DNA of 64,000 bases from positions 310,001-374,000 of the forward strand of contig CAVZHI010000001.1 of the NCBI GenBank assembly GCA_963775015.1, written 5' to 3'. This document shows positions 26,822-35,474 of this stretch, piece by piece; position 1 is the first letter of the stretch; the number at the start of each line of letters is the position of its first letter. Position numbers and translations under genes: made by a program. The notes under the pieces are model-generated. The model saw nothing but the letters and a program-made list of their open reading frames with translations. It searched no databases and was not told where the DNA came from. The stretch comes from JAEMQF01 sp963775015 (GTDB taxonomy: Bacteria > Pseudomonadota > Gammaproteobacteria > Burkholderiales > Burkholderiaceae_C).

Positions 26822-27352
26822 TCAGTAACCGAGGAAATGAAGCGGGTCGAGCCTGCCCTTGAACAGCGGCACCTTGAACCAGACTTCGAACATGACGAAG
26901 AACACGGCGCTGACGATCACCCCGAGCAGCACGCTTTTCAGCGGCGGGTACTTGCCGAGCACGACCATGAACAGCGCGATGTAGATCCCCGAGGCGATGT
27001 ACACGCCGAGAAAACCGATCGCGAACACGTAGACGGTCGCGGGCCAGAGCACCGACCAGACGCGACCCAGCTGCACGCGGTCGACGAACACGCCGCGGTC
27101 GCGCGTTTTCGCCCGCAGCGTCTGCACCAGGATGCCGGCACTCGAGACGCACAGAATGGCGCCGATGTAGAACGGAAAGTAGCCCGCACCGGGGCCGTCG
27201 CTCATCCAGCGCGAACCGAGACGCCAGGCCTCGAACATGACCACCGCGCCGATCACGAACAGCACGCCGGCGACGACGGCGTCGACGCTGTGGTTGCGCG
27301 CAACCGCGGGGCTGGGAGCGTCGTCTGTCGCGACGCCGGTGCGATCGGTCAT
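26822..27352 (-). CDS. tctB: TTT transporter small permease TctB, system 1
   Basis: 176 residues with about four hydrophobic segments and an N-terminal polar leader. The pattern DAVVAGVLFVIGAVVMFEAWRLG...GPGAGYFPFYIG is the TctB hallmark. It starts 6 bases after the tctC stop and is 92 bases from tctA. It is an accessory membrane subunit of poorly known role. Confidence 0.9.
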   Translation of the reverse strand: MTDRTGVATDDAPSPAVARNHSVDAVVAGVLFVIGAVVMFEAWRLGSRWMSDGPGAGYFPFYIGAILCVSSAGILVQTLRAKTRDRGVFVDRVQLGRVWSVLWPATVYVFAIGFLGVYIASGIYIALFMVVLGKYPPLKSVLLGVIVSAVFFVMFEVWFKVPLFKGRLDPLHFLGY

Positions 27353-27358
27353 GGACGC

Positions 27359-28381
27359 TTATTTGGCGAGGAAGCCGGCTTCCGTCATCAGCTGCAAGTG
27401 CAGTTTTTCCGCGCCTTCGAGCCACTTGCGGTAATCGGCGCCGGCCAGCGCCGTGGTGTTGAACGCGCCCTTCTCGATGAAGTCTTTCCAGTCCGGCGTC
27501 TCGCGGACCTTCTTCATCAGGTCGACGTAATAACCCGTCTGTTCGGGGGTGACGCCGGGCGCCATGAAGATGCCGCGCAGCATCACGTAGTCGGTGGGGA
27601 CGCCGGCTTCCTTGCAGGTCGGGATGTCGTACCAGGACATGGTTTCGGTGACCTTCGCCTTGTACGGCATGCGTTCGTCGTCGAACACGCAGAGCGGCCG
27701 CAGCGCGCCGGCGCGCCACTGGGCGACGGCTTCGATCGGGTTGTTCACCGACGAGTCGACATGTTTGCCCACCAGCTGCACCGCGACTTCGCCGCCGCCC
27801 TTGTAGGGGATGTAGATGAACTTGGTTCCGGTGGCCTTTTCCAGGCCGACGGTGAGGATCTGGTCTTCCTGCTTCGAGCCCGTGCCGCCCATCTTGAACT
27901 TGTTCGGCCCCGCCGCCTTCACGGCGGCGACGTAATCCTTCGCCGTCTTGTACGGCGTCTCGGCGTTGACCCAGAGCACGAACTGGTCCAGCGCCATCAT
28001 CGACACCGGTGTCATGTCTTTCCAGTTGAACGGAACCCCGGTGGCCATCGGCGTCGTGAACAGATTCGACAGCGTGATGATCAGCTTGTGCGGATCGGCT
28101 TTCGCCTCTTTCACGGCGAGAAAACCCTCGGCGCCGGCGCCGCCCGACTTGTTGACGACAACCATCGACTCCTTCATCAGCTTGTGCTTGACGACGATGC
28201 CCTGGATGAGGCGCGCCATCTGATCCGCGCCGCCGCCGGTTCCCGCCGGGACGACGAACTCGACCGGCTTGCTCGGTTCCCACGCCAGGGCGGGCGCGGC
28301 GATGCCTGCTGCGGCGAGCATGGCCGCAGCGCCGAGTGTGTGTGCCAGCCTGGCGCGGCGCCTGAAGTTCGCGTGATTCAT
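27359..28381 (-). CDS. tctC: TTT solute-binding protein TctC (Bug family), system 1
   Basis: Periplasmic receptor, 340 residues. A signal peptide (ALGAAAMLAAAGIAAPALAW) ends near residue 33, and the carboxylate-binding loops PVEFVVPAGTGGGAD and NKSGGAGAEGF follow. The ATG at 28381 is preceded by AAGGAG; the frame is open further upstream but adds no Bug-like sequence. Bug proteins bind mono- to tricarboxylates, amides and similar small acids. The shared operator with oxc suggests oxalate or a compound yielding it. Confidence 0.93.
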   Translation of the reverse strand: MNHANFRRRARLAHTLGAAAMLAAAGIAAPALAWEPSKPVEFVVPAGTGGGADQMARLIQGIVVKHKLMKESMVVVNKSGGAGAEGFLAVKEAKADPHKLIITLSNLFTTPMATGVPFNWKDMTPVSMMALDQFVLWVNAETPYKTAKDYVAAVKAAGPNKFKMGGTGSKQEDQILTVGLEKATGTKFIYIPYKGGGEVAVQLVGKHVDSSVNNPIEAVAQWRAGALRPLCVFDDERMPYKAKVTETMSWYDIPTCKEAGVPTDYVMLRGIFMAPGVTPEQTGYYVDLMKKVRETPDWKDFIEKGAFNTTALAGADYRKWLEGAEKLHLQLMTEAGFLAK

Positions 28382-28682
28382 GATCGTCACTCCTTGGGTG
28401 TCTTGGGACTGAATGGGATGACCGCAAGCGCGGTGTTCGGCTCTGCGCGAATGGTGATTCGCTTGCCGCGAAAAGCCATTGACCGCAGTCAATTTTGAGG
28501 GAATACCCGCGGCGCGCATCGGGCTGCGAATGAAACTCTTTGCGACCCTCGCAACCCGCGACGCGGGTGTGGCGCGGCGGCGCAAGGTGTGGGTTAACCC
28601 CCGCTCGATGATGCCGGCGCGCGATGCAAGATTCGAATCGGCCGGCGCCGGCTCACCCGCTCTGACACAGGAGAAATCAAAG
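28382..28682. promoter_or_regulatory. Divergent promoter region between two TTT operons
   Basis: 301 bases without a convincing gene. It holds the operator at 28479-28492 oriented toward tctC of system 1, the ribosome site of that gene at its left end, and a CAGGAG site before the system 2 binding protein at its right end. I see no good hexamer promoter for system 2. Confidence 0.6.
28479..28492. promoter_or_regulatory. FNR-like operator upstream of tctCBA
   Basis: TTGACCGCAGTCAA on the plus strand, one mismatch from a perfect TTGAC-N4-GTCAA dyad. Read on the minus strand toward tctC it is followed by TGGCTTTTCG, matching CGGCAATTCG at the oxc site. A weak -10 (ACCATT) lies at the same spacing as the oxc TATGAT. 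Confidence 0.66.
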
Positions 28683-29651
28683 ATGCGCTTCAATCGATTC
28701 ATTCGCCTTGCATTGCTCGCCCTCGGGCTGGGCGCTTGCCTCTCTGCATTCGCCCAATACCCGAATCGCCCGATCACCCTCGTCGTGCCGTGGGGCGCCG
28801 GAGGCGGCACCGACGCGGTGGCGCGTTTCATCGGCAACCTCATGGAAAGAGATCTCGGCCAGCCCGTCAACGTCGTGAACCGCACCGGCGGCTCGGGCGT
28901 TGTCGGCCATTCGGCGATCGCGAGCGCAGCCCCCGACGGCTACACGATCGGCATGATCACGGTGGAAATCACGATGATGCACCACCAGAAACTCACCGAG
29001 CTGAACCACGCCAGCTACACGCCGATCGCGCTCGTGAATCTCGACCCGGCGGGCTTTCTCGTGCGCGCCGATTCGCCGTACAAGTCGATGAGCGATGTGT
29101 TTGCCGCCGTGAAGGCCAACCCGGGGAAATTCAAGGCGTCGGGGACTGGCCAGGGCGGCATTTGGCATTTGGCTCTCGCGGGAATGCTGAGTGACGTAAA
29201 GATCGACCCGGCGGCTGTGCCCTGGGTTCCCTCGAATGGCGCGGCGCCGGGCCTGCAAGACCTCGCTGCAGGTGGGGTCGAGTTCGTTCCAGTCTCGCTG
29301 CCGGAAGGGCGCTCCCTCATCGAAGCCGGCAAAGTGCGGGCGCTCGTTGTGATGGACAGCCAGCGCGCCTCGCTGTTCCCGAACGTTCCCACGCTCAAGG
29401 AGGCCACCGGCTCGAGCTGGGCGACGGGCGCGTGGCGCGGCATCGCTGCGCCGAAGGGCTTGCCCAAAGACATCGCAGCCAAGCTCGAAGCTTCGGTGAA
29501 AAAGGCGTACGACAGCAAGGACTACAAGGACTTCATGGCGCAGCGCGGCTTCGGCACGCTGTGGGGCAACGCCGACGAGTTCGCGCGCTTCATGGCCAAG
29601 GGCGACACCGACATGAAGGCGGTGATGACGGCGGTGGGAATCGCCAAGTGA
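28683..29651 (+). CDS. TTT solute-binding protein (Bug family), system 2
   Basis: 322 residues with a signal peptide (LALLALGLGACLSAFAQ) and the Bug motifs PITLVVPWGAGGGTDAVARF and NRTGGSGVVGHSAI. The ATG at 28683 follows CAGGAGAAATCAAAG. It heads a plus-strand unit with its own TctB and TctA and a NicX-like enzyme. The ligand may therefore be an aromatic or N-heterocyclic acid rather than a tricarboxylate; that is inference. Confidence 0.92.
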   Translation: MRFNRFIRLALLALGLGACLSAFAQYPNRPITLVVPWGAGGGTDAVARFIGNLMERDLGQPVNVVNRTGGSGVVGHSAIASAAPDGYTIGMITVEITMMHHQKLTELNHASYTPIALVNLDPAGFLVRADSPYKSMSDVFAAVKANPGKFKASGTGQGGIWHLALAGMLSDVKIDPAAVPWVPSNGAAPGLQDLAAGGVEFVPVSLPEGRSLIEAGKVRALVVMDSQRASLFPNVPTLKEATGSSWATGAWRGIAAPKGLPKDIAAKLEASVKKAYDSKDYKDFMAQRGFGTLWGNADEFARFMAKGDTDMKAVMTAVGIAK

Positions 29652-29697
29652 AGCCCGGCGCCGCCGTGTCGACACGGCCTGGCACGGCAGCGCCGGC

Positions 29698-30156
29698 GTG
29701 AGGCAGACCGACCGCAATGTCGGTATCGGCATCGCCGCGCTGGCGCTGCTCGTGCTCTGGTCGGCGCGCAATTTCCCGAACGTGCCCGGGCAAAAGCTCG
29801 GCGCGGCGTTCCTGCCGATGCTGATCGGCGCCGGGCTGCTGCTCTGCGCGATCGGCCTGCTGCTGCGCAAGCACGCCGCGGGCGACGCCGCTGCCGAATC
29901 GGCGCCGCCCGGCGAAGAACATTTCGGCAGCTCGGCACTCACGATCGGTGCCGTCGTCGTCTACATCCTCGCCTCCGACGCGGTGGGCTTCCTGCTGCTC
30001 GCGCCGCTCTGCCTGTTCGCGACCTTTCTCGCCCAGCGCGTTCGCATCGTCCCGGCGATCCTCTGGAGCCTCGGCGGCACGCTGCTCGTGCACGTCGCGT
30101 TCTACAAGCTGCTGCGCGTGCCCCTGCCCTGGGGCGTGCTGACGCCCATTTACTGA
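29698..30156 (+). CDS. tctB: TTT transporter small permease TctB, system 2
   Basis: 152 residues with four hydrophobic stretches. The segment RNFPNVPGQKLGAAFLPMLIG corresponds to the conserved TctB entry loop. The start is GTG at 29698 (no ATG fits), 46 bases after the binding-protein gene. It is shorter than the system 1 TctB and only distantly similar, so the two systems are not a recent duplication. Confidence 0.87.
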   Translation: MRQTDRNVGIGIAALALLVLWSARNFPNVPGQKLGAAFLPMLIGAGLLLCAIGLLLRKHAAGDAAAESAPPGEEHFGSSALTIGAVVVYILASDAVGFLLLAPLCLFATFLAQRVRIVPAILWSLGGTLLVHVAFYKLLRVPLPWGVLTPIY

Positions 30157-30266
30157 GATGCCACACACTTCCTTGAGCGGGCAGGATGGGACGGCTTTCG
30201 GCGGCAGGCGGGTCATCGATCGGTTTCTTGTTCGCGGGGCGCGCAAGGTGCCAACGAGCGACTGAC

Positions 30267-31766
30267 ATGGACGCTCTCGCATTGGCCTTCGGGCTCGTCT
30301 TCGAACCCTATGTGCTGCTCGTGATCCTGCTCTCGGCGCTGTTCGGCCTGTTTGTCGGCGCGATCCCCGGCTTGACGGCGACGATGGCGACTGCGCTGCT
30401 CGTTCCGGTCACGTTTTTCATGGCGCCGGTGCCGGCGGTCGCTGCGATCGTTACCGCTACAGCGATGGCGATCTTCTCCGGCGACATCCCGAGTGCCCTG
30501 CTGCGCATGCCGGGTACTCCGGCGTCGGCGGCGTACACCAACGAGGCGTACCTGCTCACGAAGGCGGGCCAGGCCGAACTCGCGCTTGGCGCGGGGCTCG
30601 TGTTCTCGGTGCTCGGCGGCGTCTTCGGCGTGCTCGTCCTGATCGTCGCGGCGCCGGCACTCGCCGAAGTGGCGCTCAAGTTCAGCTCGTTCGAGTACTT
30701 CTGGCTCGTCATGCTCGGTTTCACTTGCGCCATCTTCATCGCCGGCAAAGACCCCCTGAAAGGCCTGGTGTCGCTGCTGCTGGGGCTGCTGATTTCGGTC
30801 GTCGGCCTGGACAACCCGGCCGGCGCGCCGCGCTACACCTTCGGCAGCGCCGAGCTCACGGGCGGAATCTCGCTGATCCCGCTCATGATCGGCATGTTCG
30901 CGGTGTCGGAGGTGCTGCGCTACTCGGTCCAGGTCGTGAAGCCGATCATGGCGACGACGGCGAGCTTCGGCAACGTCTTCGCCGGCATGTGGGGGCTGCT
31001 GAAGAAGTACCCGCTGCAACTGCTGCGCGGCTCGGCGCTCGGCACCCTCGTCGGCGCACTGCCCGGCGCGGGCGCGGACATTGCGGCGTGGATGTCGTAC
31101 GCGATGTCGAAACGCTTCTCCAAGGAGCCGGAGAAGTTCGGCACCGGCCACATCGAGGGCATCGTCGAATCCGGCGCGGCGAACAATTCGGCGCTCGGCG
31201 GCGCGTGGATACCCGCGCTCGTGTTCGGCATCCCGGGCGATTCGATCACGGCGATCGCGATCGGCGTGCTGTACCTGAAAGGCATGAACCCGGGGCCGAC
31301 GCTCTTCGTCAACAACCCGCAGAACATCTACGCCGTGTTCATCGTCTTCATCCTGGCGCAGCTGTTGATGCTGCCGCTGGGCTGGATGGCGATCCGCGCC
31401 GCGCGCCAGATTCTGCGCATTCCGGCGAGCGTGCTCATGCCGCTGATTCTGCTGTTCTGCATCGTCGGCAGTTTTGCGATCAACAACAGCCTGTTCGGTG
31501 TGATCGTGATGCTCATCGCCGGCGTGCTTGGCTTTTTCATGGAGCGCTGGGGCTTCCCGGTCGCGCCGACGATTCTCGGCGTCGTTCTCGGCACGATGCT
31601 CGAAGAACACTTTTTCTCCAGCCTGGTGAAGGCCGACGGCAACTTCTTCGTCTTCTTCGAGCGGCCGATCGCCGGCGCGCTGGGCGTGGTGACGCTGCTC
31701 ATCTGGTTCTGGCCGGTGGGGCGACGACTGTTGCGGCGCGGCAGGGCAACGCCGGCGCTGCGCTGA
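30267..31766 (+). CDS. tctA: TTT transporter large permease TctA, system 2
   Basis: 499 residues. TctA marks are GAIPGLTATMATALLVPVTF near the start and GALPGAGADIAAWMSYAMSKRF in the centre, with about 11 membrane segments. The ATG at 30267 is preferred over earlier in-frame codons because it begins at the first membrane helix. The NicX-like gene follows after 8 bases, suggesting cotranscription. Confidence 0.93.
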   Translation: MDALALAFGLVFEPYVLLVILLSALFGLFVGAIPGLTATMATALLVPVTFFMAPVPAVAAIVTATAMAIFSGDIPSALLRMPGTPASAAYTNEAYLLTKAGQAELALGAGLVFSVLGGVFGVLVLIVAAPALAEVALKFSSFEYFWLVMLGFTCAIFIAGKDPLKGLVSLLLGLLISVVGLDNPAGAPRYTFGSAELTGGISLIPLMIGMFAVSEVLRYSVQVVKPIMATTASFGNVFAGMWGLLKKYPLQLLRGSALGTLVGALPGAGADIAAWMSYAMSKRFSKEPEKFGTGHIEGIVESGAANNSALGGAWIPALVFGIPGDSITAIAIGVLYLKGMNPGPTLFVNNPQNIYAVFIVFILAQLLMLPLGWMAIRAARQILRIPASVLMPLILLFCIVGSFAINNSLFGVIVMLIAGVLGFFMERWGFPVAPTILGVVLGTMLEEHFFSSLVKADGNFFVFFERPIAGALGVVTLLIWFWPVGRRLLRRGRATPALR

Positions 31767-31774
31767 GTTGGCCG

Positions 31775-32824
31775 ATGTCGCCCGACGCGCTCGAACCCGA
31801 GTGGATCGACGCCTTCGAGGCGGTGCTGCGCCGCTGCGCGATCCAAACCGGCGACACGGTCGCGGTCCTGCACGAATCGCGCGGCCGGCGCGACTTGCCC
31901 GAACTCGCGCGCCGCGCCGCGATGCGAATCGGCGCACTCTGTTTCGGTCTCGAGCTGACGCCTCCCGCTGCGCCGGGCCCCGCAGTGGTTCTCGCGCGCA
32001 GCGCGAGCACGCCGATTGCGGCGCTCGCGCCGGCGGTCGCGATGCTTGCCGGGTCGACGCTCGTCGTCGACTGCACGCAGGACGGGCTGACGCACGCGCC
32101 CGAACTGCTGAGCATTCTCAAGGGCGGCGCACGCGTCTTGTGCCTGGGCAACGAAGACCCGCAAACGCTGGCGCGCCTTGTGCCGGACGAGGCACTCGAG
32201 CAACGCGTGCGCGACCAGGTGCGGCGCCTGCGCGGTGCGCGGCGCATGACCGTGGCGTCGTCGGCCGGCACCGACTTGCAGGTCGATCTCGCCGGCAGCG
32301 TTGCCGGCGGCAATTGGGGAATCACGACCCGGCCCGGGACGCTGACGCAATGGCCGGGTGGAATCGCGCTCGTGTTTCCTGCGGCGCAGACGGTGCACGG
32401 CACGCTCGTGATCGACGTCGGCGACGTCAATCCCGCGCTCGGACGCAGCGTCAAGCAGCCGGTTCGCCTGACCGTCTCGCGCGATCACATTGCGCGCATC
32501 GAAGGTGCGGGAGTGGATGCGGAATCGGTGCGGCGCTGCATCGCCGCCTGGCGCGACCGCGCCGCTTACGCGGTGGGGCACATCGGCTACGGCTTGAACG
32601 GCGCGGTGCGCGCGACCTCGAGGGCGCTGTTTCGCAGGCCCGACGACGCGTCCGACGCGAACGGTGCCGAACTTCGTGCGCGCGCCGGGAATTTTCTGTA
32701 CAGCACCGGCGCGAACGAAGTCGCACGCCGCTTCACGCTCGGCCATGTCGACTTGCCGCTGCGCGGGTGCACGATCGCGCTCGACGGCGAGGTGGTCGTG
32801 CGCGCCGGGCGGGTCATGGCGTGA
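31775..32824 (+). CDS. M29-fold enzyme, NicX-like (2,5-dihydroxypyridine 5,6-dioxygenase family)
   Basis: 349 residues, aligning in my reading along its full length with Pseudomonas NicX: LVVDCTQDGL, GTDLQVDLAG, GTLVIDVGDVNP, GHIGYGLN, GNFLYSTG and LGHVDLPLRGC. The Fe(II) ligands of NicX (two His and an Asp) have counterparts His269, His324 and Asp326. NicX opens the pyridine ring of 2,5-dihydroxypyridine in nicotinate degradation; relatives are metal aminopeptidases (M29). Cotranscription with a carboxylate importer supports a catabolic role. Other nic genes are absent, so the substrate is uncertain. Confidence 0.75.
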   Translation: MSPDALEPEWIDAFEAVLRRCAIQTGDTVAVLHESRGRRDLPELARRAAMRIGALCFGLELTPPAAPGPAVVLARSASTPIAALAPAVAMLAGSTLVVDCTQDGLTHAPELLSILKGGARVLCLGNEDPQTLARLVPDEALEQRVRDQVRRLRGARRMTVASSAGTDLQVDLAGSVAGGNWGITTRPGTLTQWPGGIALVFPAAQTVHGTLVIDVGDVNPALGRSVKQPVRLTVSRDHIARIEGAGVDAESVRRCIAAWRDRAAYAVGHIGYGLNGAVRATSRALFRRPDDASDANGAELRARAGNFLYSTGANEVARRFTLGHVDLPLRGCTIALDGEVVVRAGRVMA

Positions 32825-32866
32825 CCCCGCACTGCGTCGCCGCCGCGCGCAGCGACGCGCGCTGCC

Positions 32867-33310
32867 TCAGCGCAGCAATTCGAGCTCGAAGCGCTTGCGG
32901 CCGTGGATGCGGTAGACGCTGAAGTCGGCGACGTCCAGCGTCGCGATGCGGTTGATGCCGGTGGATTCGGCGAGCCAGATGAGCTCCAGATCCGCCCAGT
33001 CGGGGTTCTGGCCTGCGTACTTGTCGAACAGTTGCGCGACTCGTGCGTAGCCAGCGGCATCGGGATGCCTGACCTCGAGCACGCCGCGTGCGGCCAAGCC
33101 CGCGAGTTCGACCCGCAGGCGAGCTGGCAAGAAGAACGCTGCTTCGCTGAGCACCGGTCCCACGGTCAGCAACAGGGAGCTGTGCGCCGCCATCCACGCC
33201 GCCGCGGCAGCGTGGTGAGTGTCGAGCCGGTCGAACAGCGCAACCAGGAATCCTGTGTCGAGCAGGACGGGCTCACCGGCGCCGGGAGCCAGCTTGCGTC
33301 GAGCCGTCAA
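32867..33310 (-). CDS. vapC: PIN-domain toxin, VapC-like
   Basis: 147 residues with an intact PIN fold: first acid in VLLDTGFLVALFD, Glu in GPVLSEAAFF, and C-terminal acids in DWADLELIWLAE and ATLDVADFSVYR. It is probably a Mg2+-dependent RNase. The start overlaps the antitoxin stop by 4 bases (ATGA), the normal VapBC layout. The N-terminal 14 residues before VLLDTG are longer than usual, so an internal start is possible. Confidence 0.85.
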   Translation of the reverse strand: MTARRKLAPGAGEPVLLDTGFLVALFDRLDTHHAAAAAWMAAHSSLLLTVGPVLSEAAFFLPARLRVELAGLAARGVLEVRHPDAAGYARVAQLFDKYAGQNPDWADLELIWLAESTGINRIATLDVADFSVYRIHGRKRFELELLR

Positions 33311-33615
33311 ACGCCGCCCCGGCGTGCCTTGCGTCGAGCGAAACTTTCCTCAATTCGCGCTCGCACGGCGGCCTTGTCGGCGCCGCCGCCCAGCGCGACG
33401 CCGCCAATCAATCCGGCCTCAGCAAACGCGCGGTAGTTCGCGCTGGTGGGGCCGGCCGGACGCAGCGCTGCAGCCTTCGAAGGCTGGGTCTGGCCTGCCA
33501 ACAGGTAGGTGGCCAAACATTCCTGGACCACGAGGCTTTTTGTGACCCCGCGTTCCGCGCAATGGCGCTCCAGCGCTGATTCGAGGGCCTCGTCCAGGCG
33601 CACCGTCAAAGTCAT
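33307..33615 (-). CDS. vapB: Ribbon-helix-helix antitoxin of the PIN toxin
   Basis: 102 residues. The N-terminal RHH fold TLTVRLDEALESALERHCAERGVTKSLVVQECLATYL binds DNA and probably represses the pair. The polar C-terminal part (ADKAAVRARIEESFARRKARRGG) would wrap the toxin. The ATG at 33615 is preferred because GGAG lies just upstream; an alternative start at 33639 adds MYSWRRLL before the fold. Confidence 0.85.
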   Translation of the reverse strand: MTLTVRLDEALESALERHCAERGVTKSLVVQECLATYLLAGQTQPSKAAALRPAGPTSANYRAFAEAGLIGGVALGGGADKAAVRARIEESFARRKARRGGV

Positions 33616-33712
33616 GAGGAGTCTCCGCCAAGAATACAATGGAAAGCAGTGTAATACAGCGCGCGAACACGATCAAGCGGCGCGCCCCGCGCCCATGGTC
33701 TGCGCCGCTGCG

Positions 33713-35134
33713 TCACTCGACCGCTTTGACCATGTCCTCCACGACCTTCTTCGCGTCGCCGAACACCATCATCGTCTTGTCCATGTAGAAGAGTTCGTTG
33801 TCCAGGCCGGCGTAGCCCGCGGCCATGGAGCGCTTGTTCACGATCACCGTCTTCGCCTTGTAGGCCTCGAGGATCGGCATGCCGTAGATGGCGCTGCCTT
33901 TGATCAGCGCTGCAGGGTTCACGACGTCGTTCGCGCCGAGGATGATGGCGACGTCGGCCTGGCCGAACTCGCCGTTGATGTCTTCCATCTCGAACACCTG
34001 GTCGTACGGCACTTCGGCCTCGGCGAGCAGCACGTTCATGTGCCCCGGCATGCGGCCGGCGACGGGGTGGATCGCGTACTTCACCGTCACGCCCTTGTGG
34101 ATGAGCTTCTGCGCGAGCTCCTTCACCGCGTGCTGGGCGCGCGCCACCGCCAGGCCGTAGCCGGGCACGATGATGACGGTCTCGGCGTTGCCGAGTACAA
34201 ACGCGGCGTCGTCGGCGCTGCCGCTCTTCACGGCGCGTTGCGCCTGCGCGCCCGCCGCCGCCTGGCCGACGTCGCCGCCGAAGCCACCGAGGATGACGTT
34301 GAAGAACGAGCGGTTCATCGCCTTGCACATGATGTAGGACAGGATCGCGCCGCTTGAGCCGACGAGCGAGCCGGCGATGATGAGCATCGAGTTGTTCAGC
34401 GAGAAGCCGATGCCTGCCGCGGCCCAGCCCGAGTAGCTGTTCAGCATGCTGACGACGACGGGCATGTCGGCGCCGCCGATCGGGATGATGATGAGCACGC
34501 CGAGCACGAAGGCGATTCCGATCAGCAGCGCGAAGTCCAGCTTCGATTCGCTGAGCGTGTAGCCGACGATGAAAAACAGCATCGCCAGGCCGAGCACCAG
34601 GTTGATCCAGTGCTGGCCCTTGAACGTCACCGGAGCGCCCTGGAAGAGGCGGAACTTGTAGGTTCCGGAAAGCTTGCCGAAAGCGATCACCGAGCCGCTG
34701 AACGTGATCGCGCCGATCGCTGCGCCGAGCGCAAGTTCGAGCCGGTTCCCCGCCGGCAGCGCGCCGCCCTTGGCGGTGATGCCGAACGCCCAGGGCTCGA
34801 CCGCTGCGGCGACGGCGATGAACACCGCCGCCAGGCCGATCATGCTGTGGAAGAAGGCGACGAGTTCGGGCATCTTCGTCATCTCGACCGTCTTCGCGCG
34901 CCACGCGCCGTAACCGCCGCCGACCACCAGCCCGAGCAGCACCCAGCCCAGGCCACTTGCCGAACCGGCGAGCCTGACGATCAGCGCGGCAGTCGTGACG
35001 CCGGCGATCGCCATGCCGAGCATGCCGAACACGTTGCCGCGGATCGACGTCGTCGGGTGGCTCAGGCCTTTCAGCGCCTGGATGAAGCAGACGCTCGCGA
35101 CGAGGTAGAGCAGGGTGACGAGGTTCAGGCTCAT
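33713..35134 (-). CDS. pntB: NAD(P) transhydrogenase subunit beta
   Basis: 473 residues. About eight N-terminal membrane helices include the proton channel motif HSMIGLAAV. A soluble NADP(H)-binding domain III follows, with VIIVPGYGLAVARAQ, HPVAGRMPGHMNVLLAEA, DINGEFGQADVAIILGANDVVNP and KRSMAAGYAG. With PntAA/PntAB it couples hydride transfer from NADH to NADP+ to proton inflow at the inner membrane. Its start shares one base with the pntAB stop (TGATG). Confidence 0.96.
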   Translation of the reverse strand: MSLNLVTLLYLVASVCFIQALKGLSHPTTSIRGNVFGMLGMAIAGVTTAALIVRLAGSASGLGWVLLGLVVGGGYGAWRAKTVEMTKMPELVAFFHSMIGLAAVFIAVAAAVEPWAFGITAKGGALPAGNRLELALGAAIGAITFSGSVIAFGKLSGTYKFRLFQGAPVTFKGQHWINLVLGLAMLFFIVGYTLSESKLDFALLIGIAFVLGVLIIIPIGGADMPVVVSMLNSYSGWAAAGIGFSLNNSMLIIAGSLVGSSGAILSYIMCKAMNRSFFNVILGGFGGDVGQAAAGAQAQRAVKSGSADDAAFVLGNAETVIIVPGYGLAVARAQHAVKELAQKLIHKGVTVKYAIHPVAGRMPGHMNVLLAEAEVPYDQVFEMEDINGEFGQADVAIILGANDVVNPAALIKGSAIYGMPILEAYKAKTVIVNKRSMAAGYAGLDNELFYMDKTMMVFGDAKKVVEDMVKAVE

Positions 35135-35448
35135 CACTTCTTCTCCTCGACGGGCTTGGGCGCTTTCTTCTTGAACATCTCGAGCATGCGCCGCGTGACG
35201 AGAAAGCCGCCGAAGATGTTCACCGCGGCGAGCGCGACGGCGAGCACGCCCATCGTCTTGCCGAGTGTCGTTTCGGTGAGCGCGGCGGCGAGCATCGCGC
35301 CGACGATGACGATCGCCGAAATAGCGTTCGTCACCGCCATCAGCGGCGTGTGCAGCGCGGGCGTGACGGTCCACACGACGTGGTAGCCGACGTAGATCGC
35401 GAGCACGAAGATGATCAGGTTCGTGATGGTGGGCGAGACGATGTCCAT
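35134..35448 (-). CDS. pntAB: NAD(P) transhydrogenase alpha subunit, membrane part
   Basis: 104 residues with three membrane helices (TITNLIIFVLAIYVGYHVVW, the PLMAVTNAISAIVIVGAML region, and NIFGGFLVTRRMLEMF) and a Lys-rich tail. This is the separate C-terminal domain of the alpha subunit. Splitting into pntAA and pntAB is normal in Burkholderiales and alpha-proteobacteria. Confidence 0.95.
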   Translation of the reverse strand: MDIVSPTITNLIIFVLAIYVGYHVVWTVTPALHTPLMAVTNAISAIVIVGAMLAAALTETTLGKTMGVLAVALAAVNIFGGFLVTRRMLEMFKKKAPKPVEEKK

Positions 35449-35474
35449 GAGGGCTTCCTTGTTCTTCGCTGCGG

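Noticed and set aside
28382..28885. Longer start for tctC of system 1
   Set aside because: The added residues are low in hydrophobicity and would hide the signal peptide; AAGGAG precedes the ATG at 28381.
33616..33712. A promoter for the VapBC pair or pntB terminator
   Set aside because: The 97 bases show no convincing hexamers or hairpin, so nothing is called.
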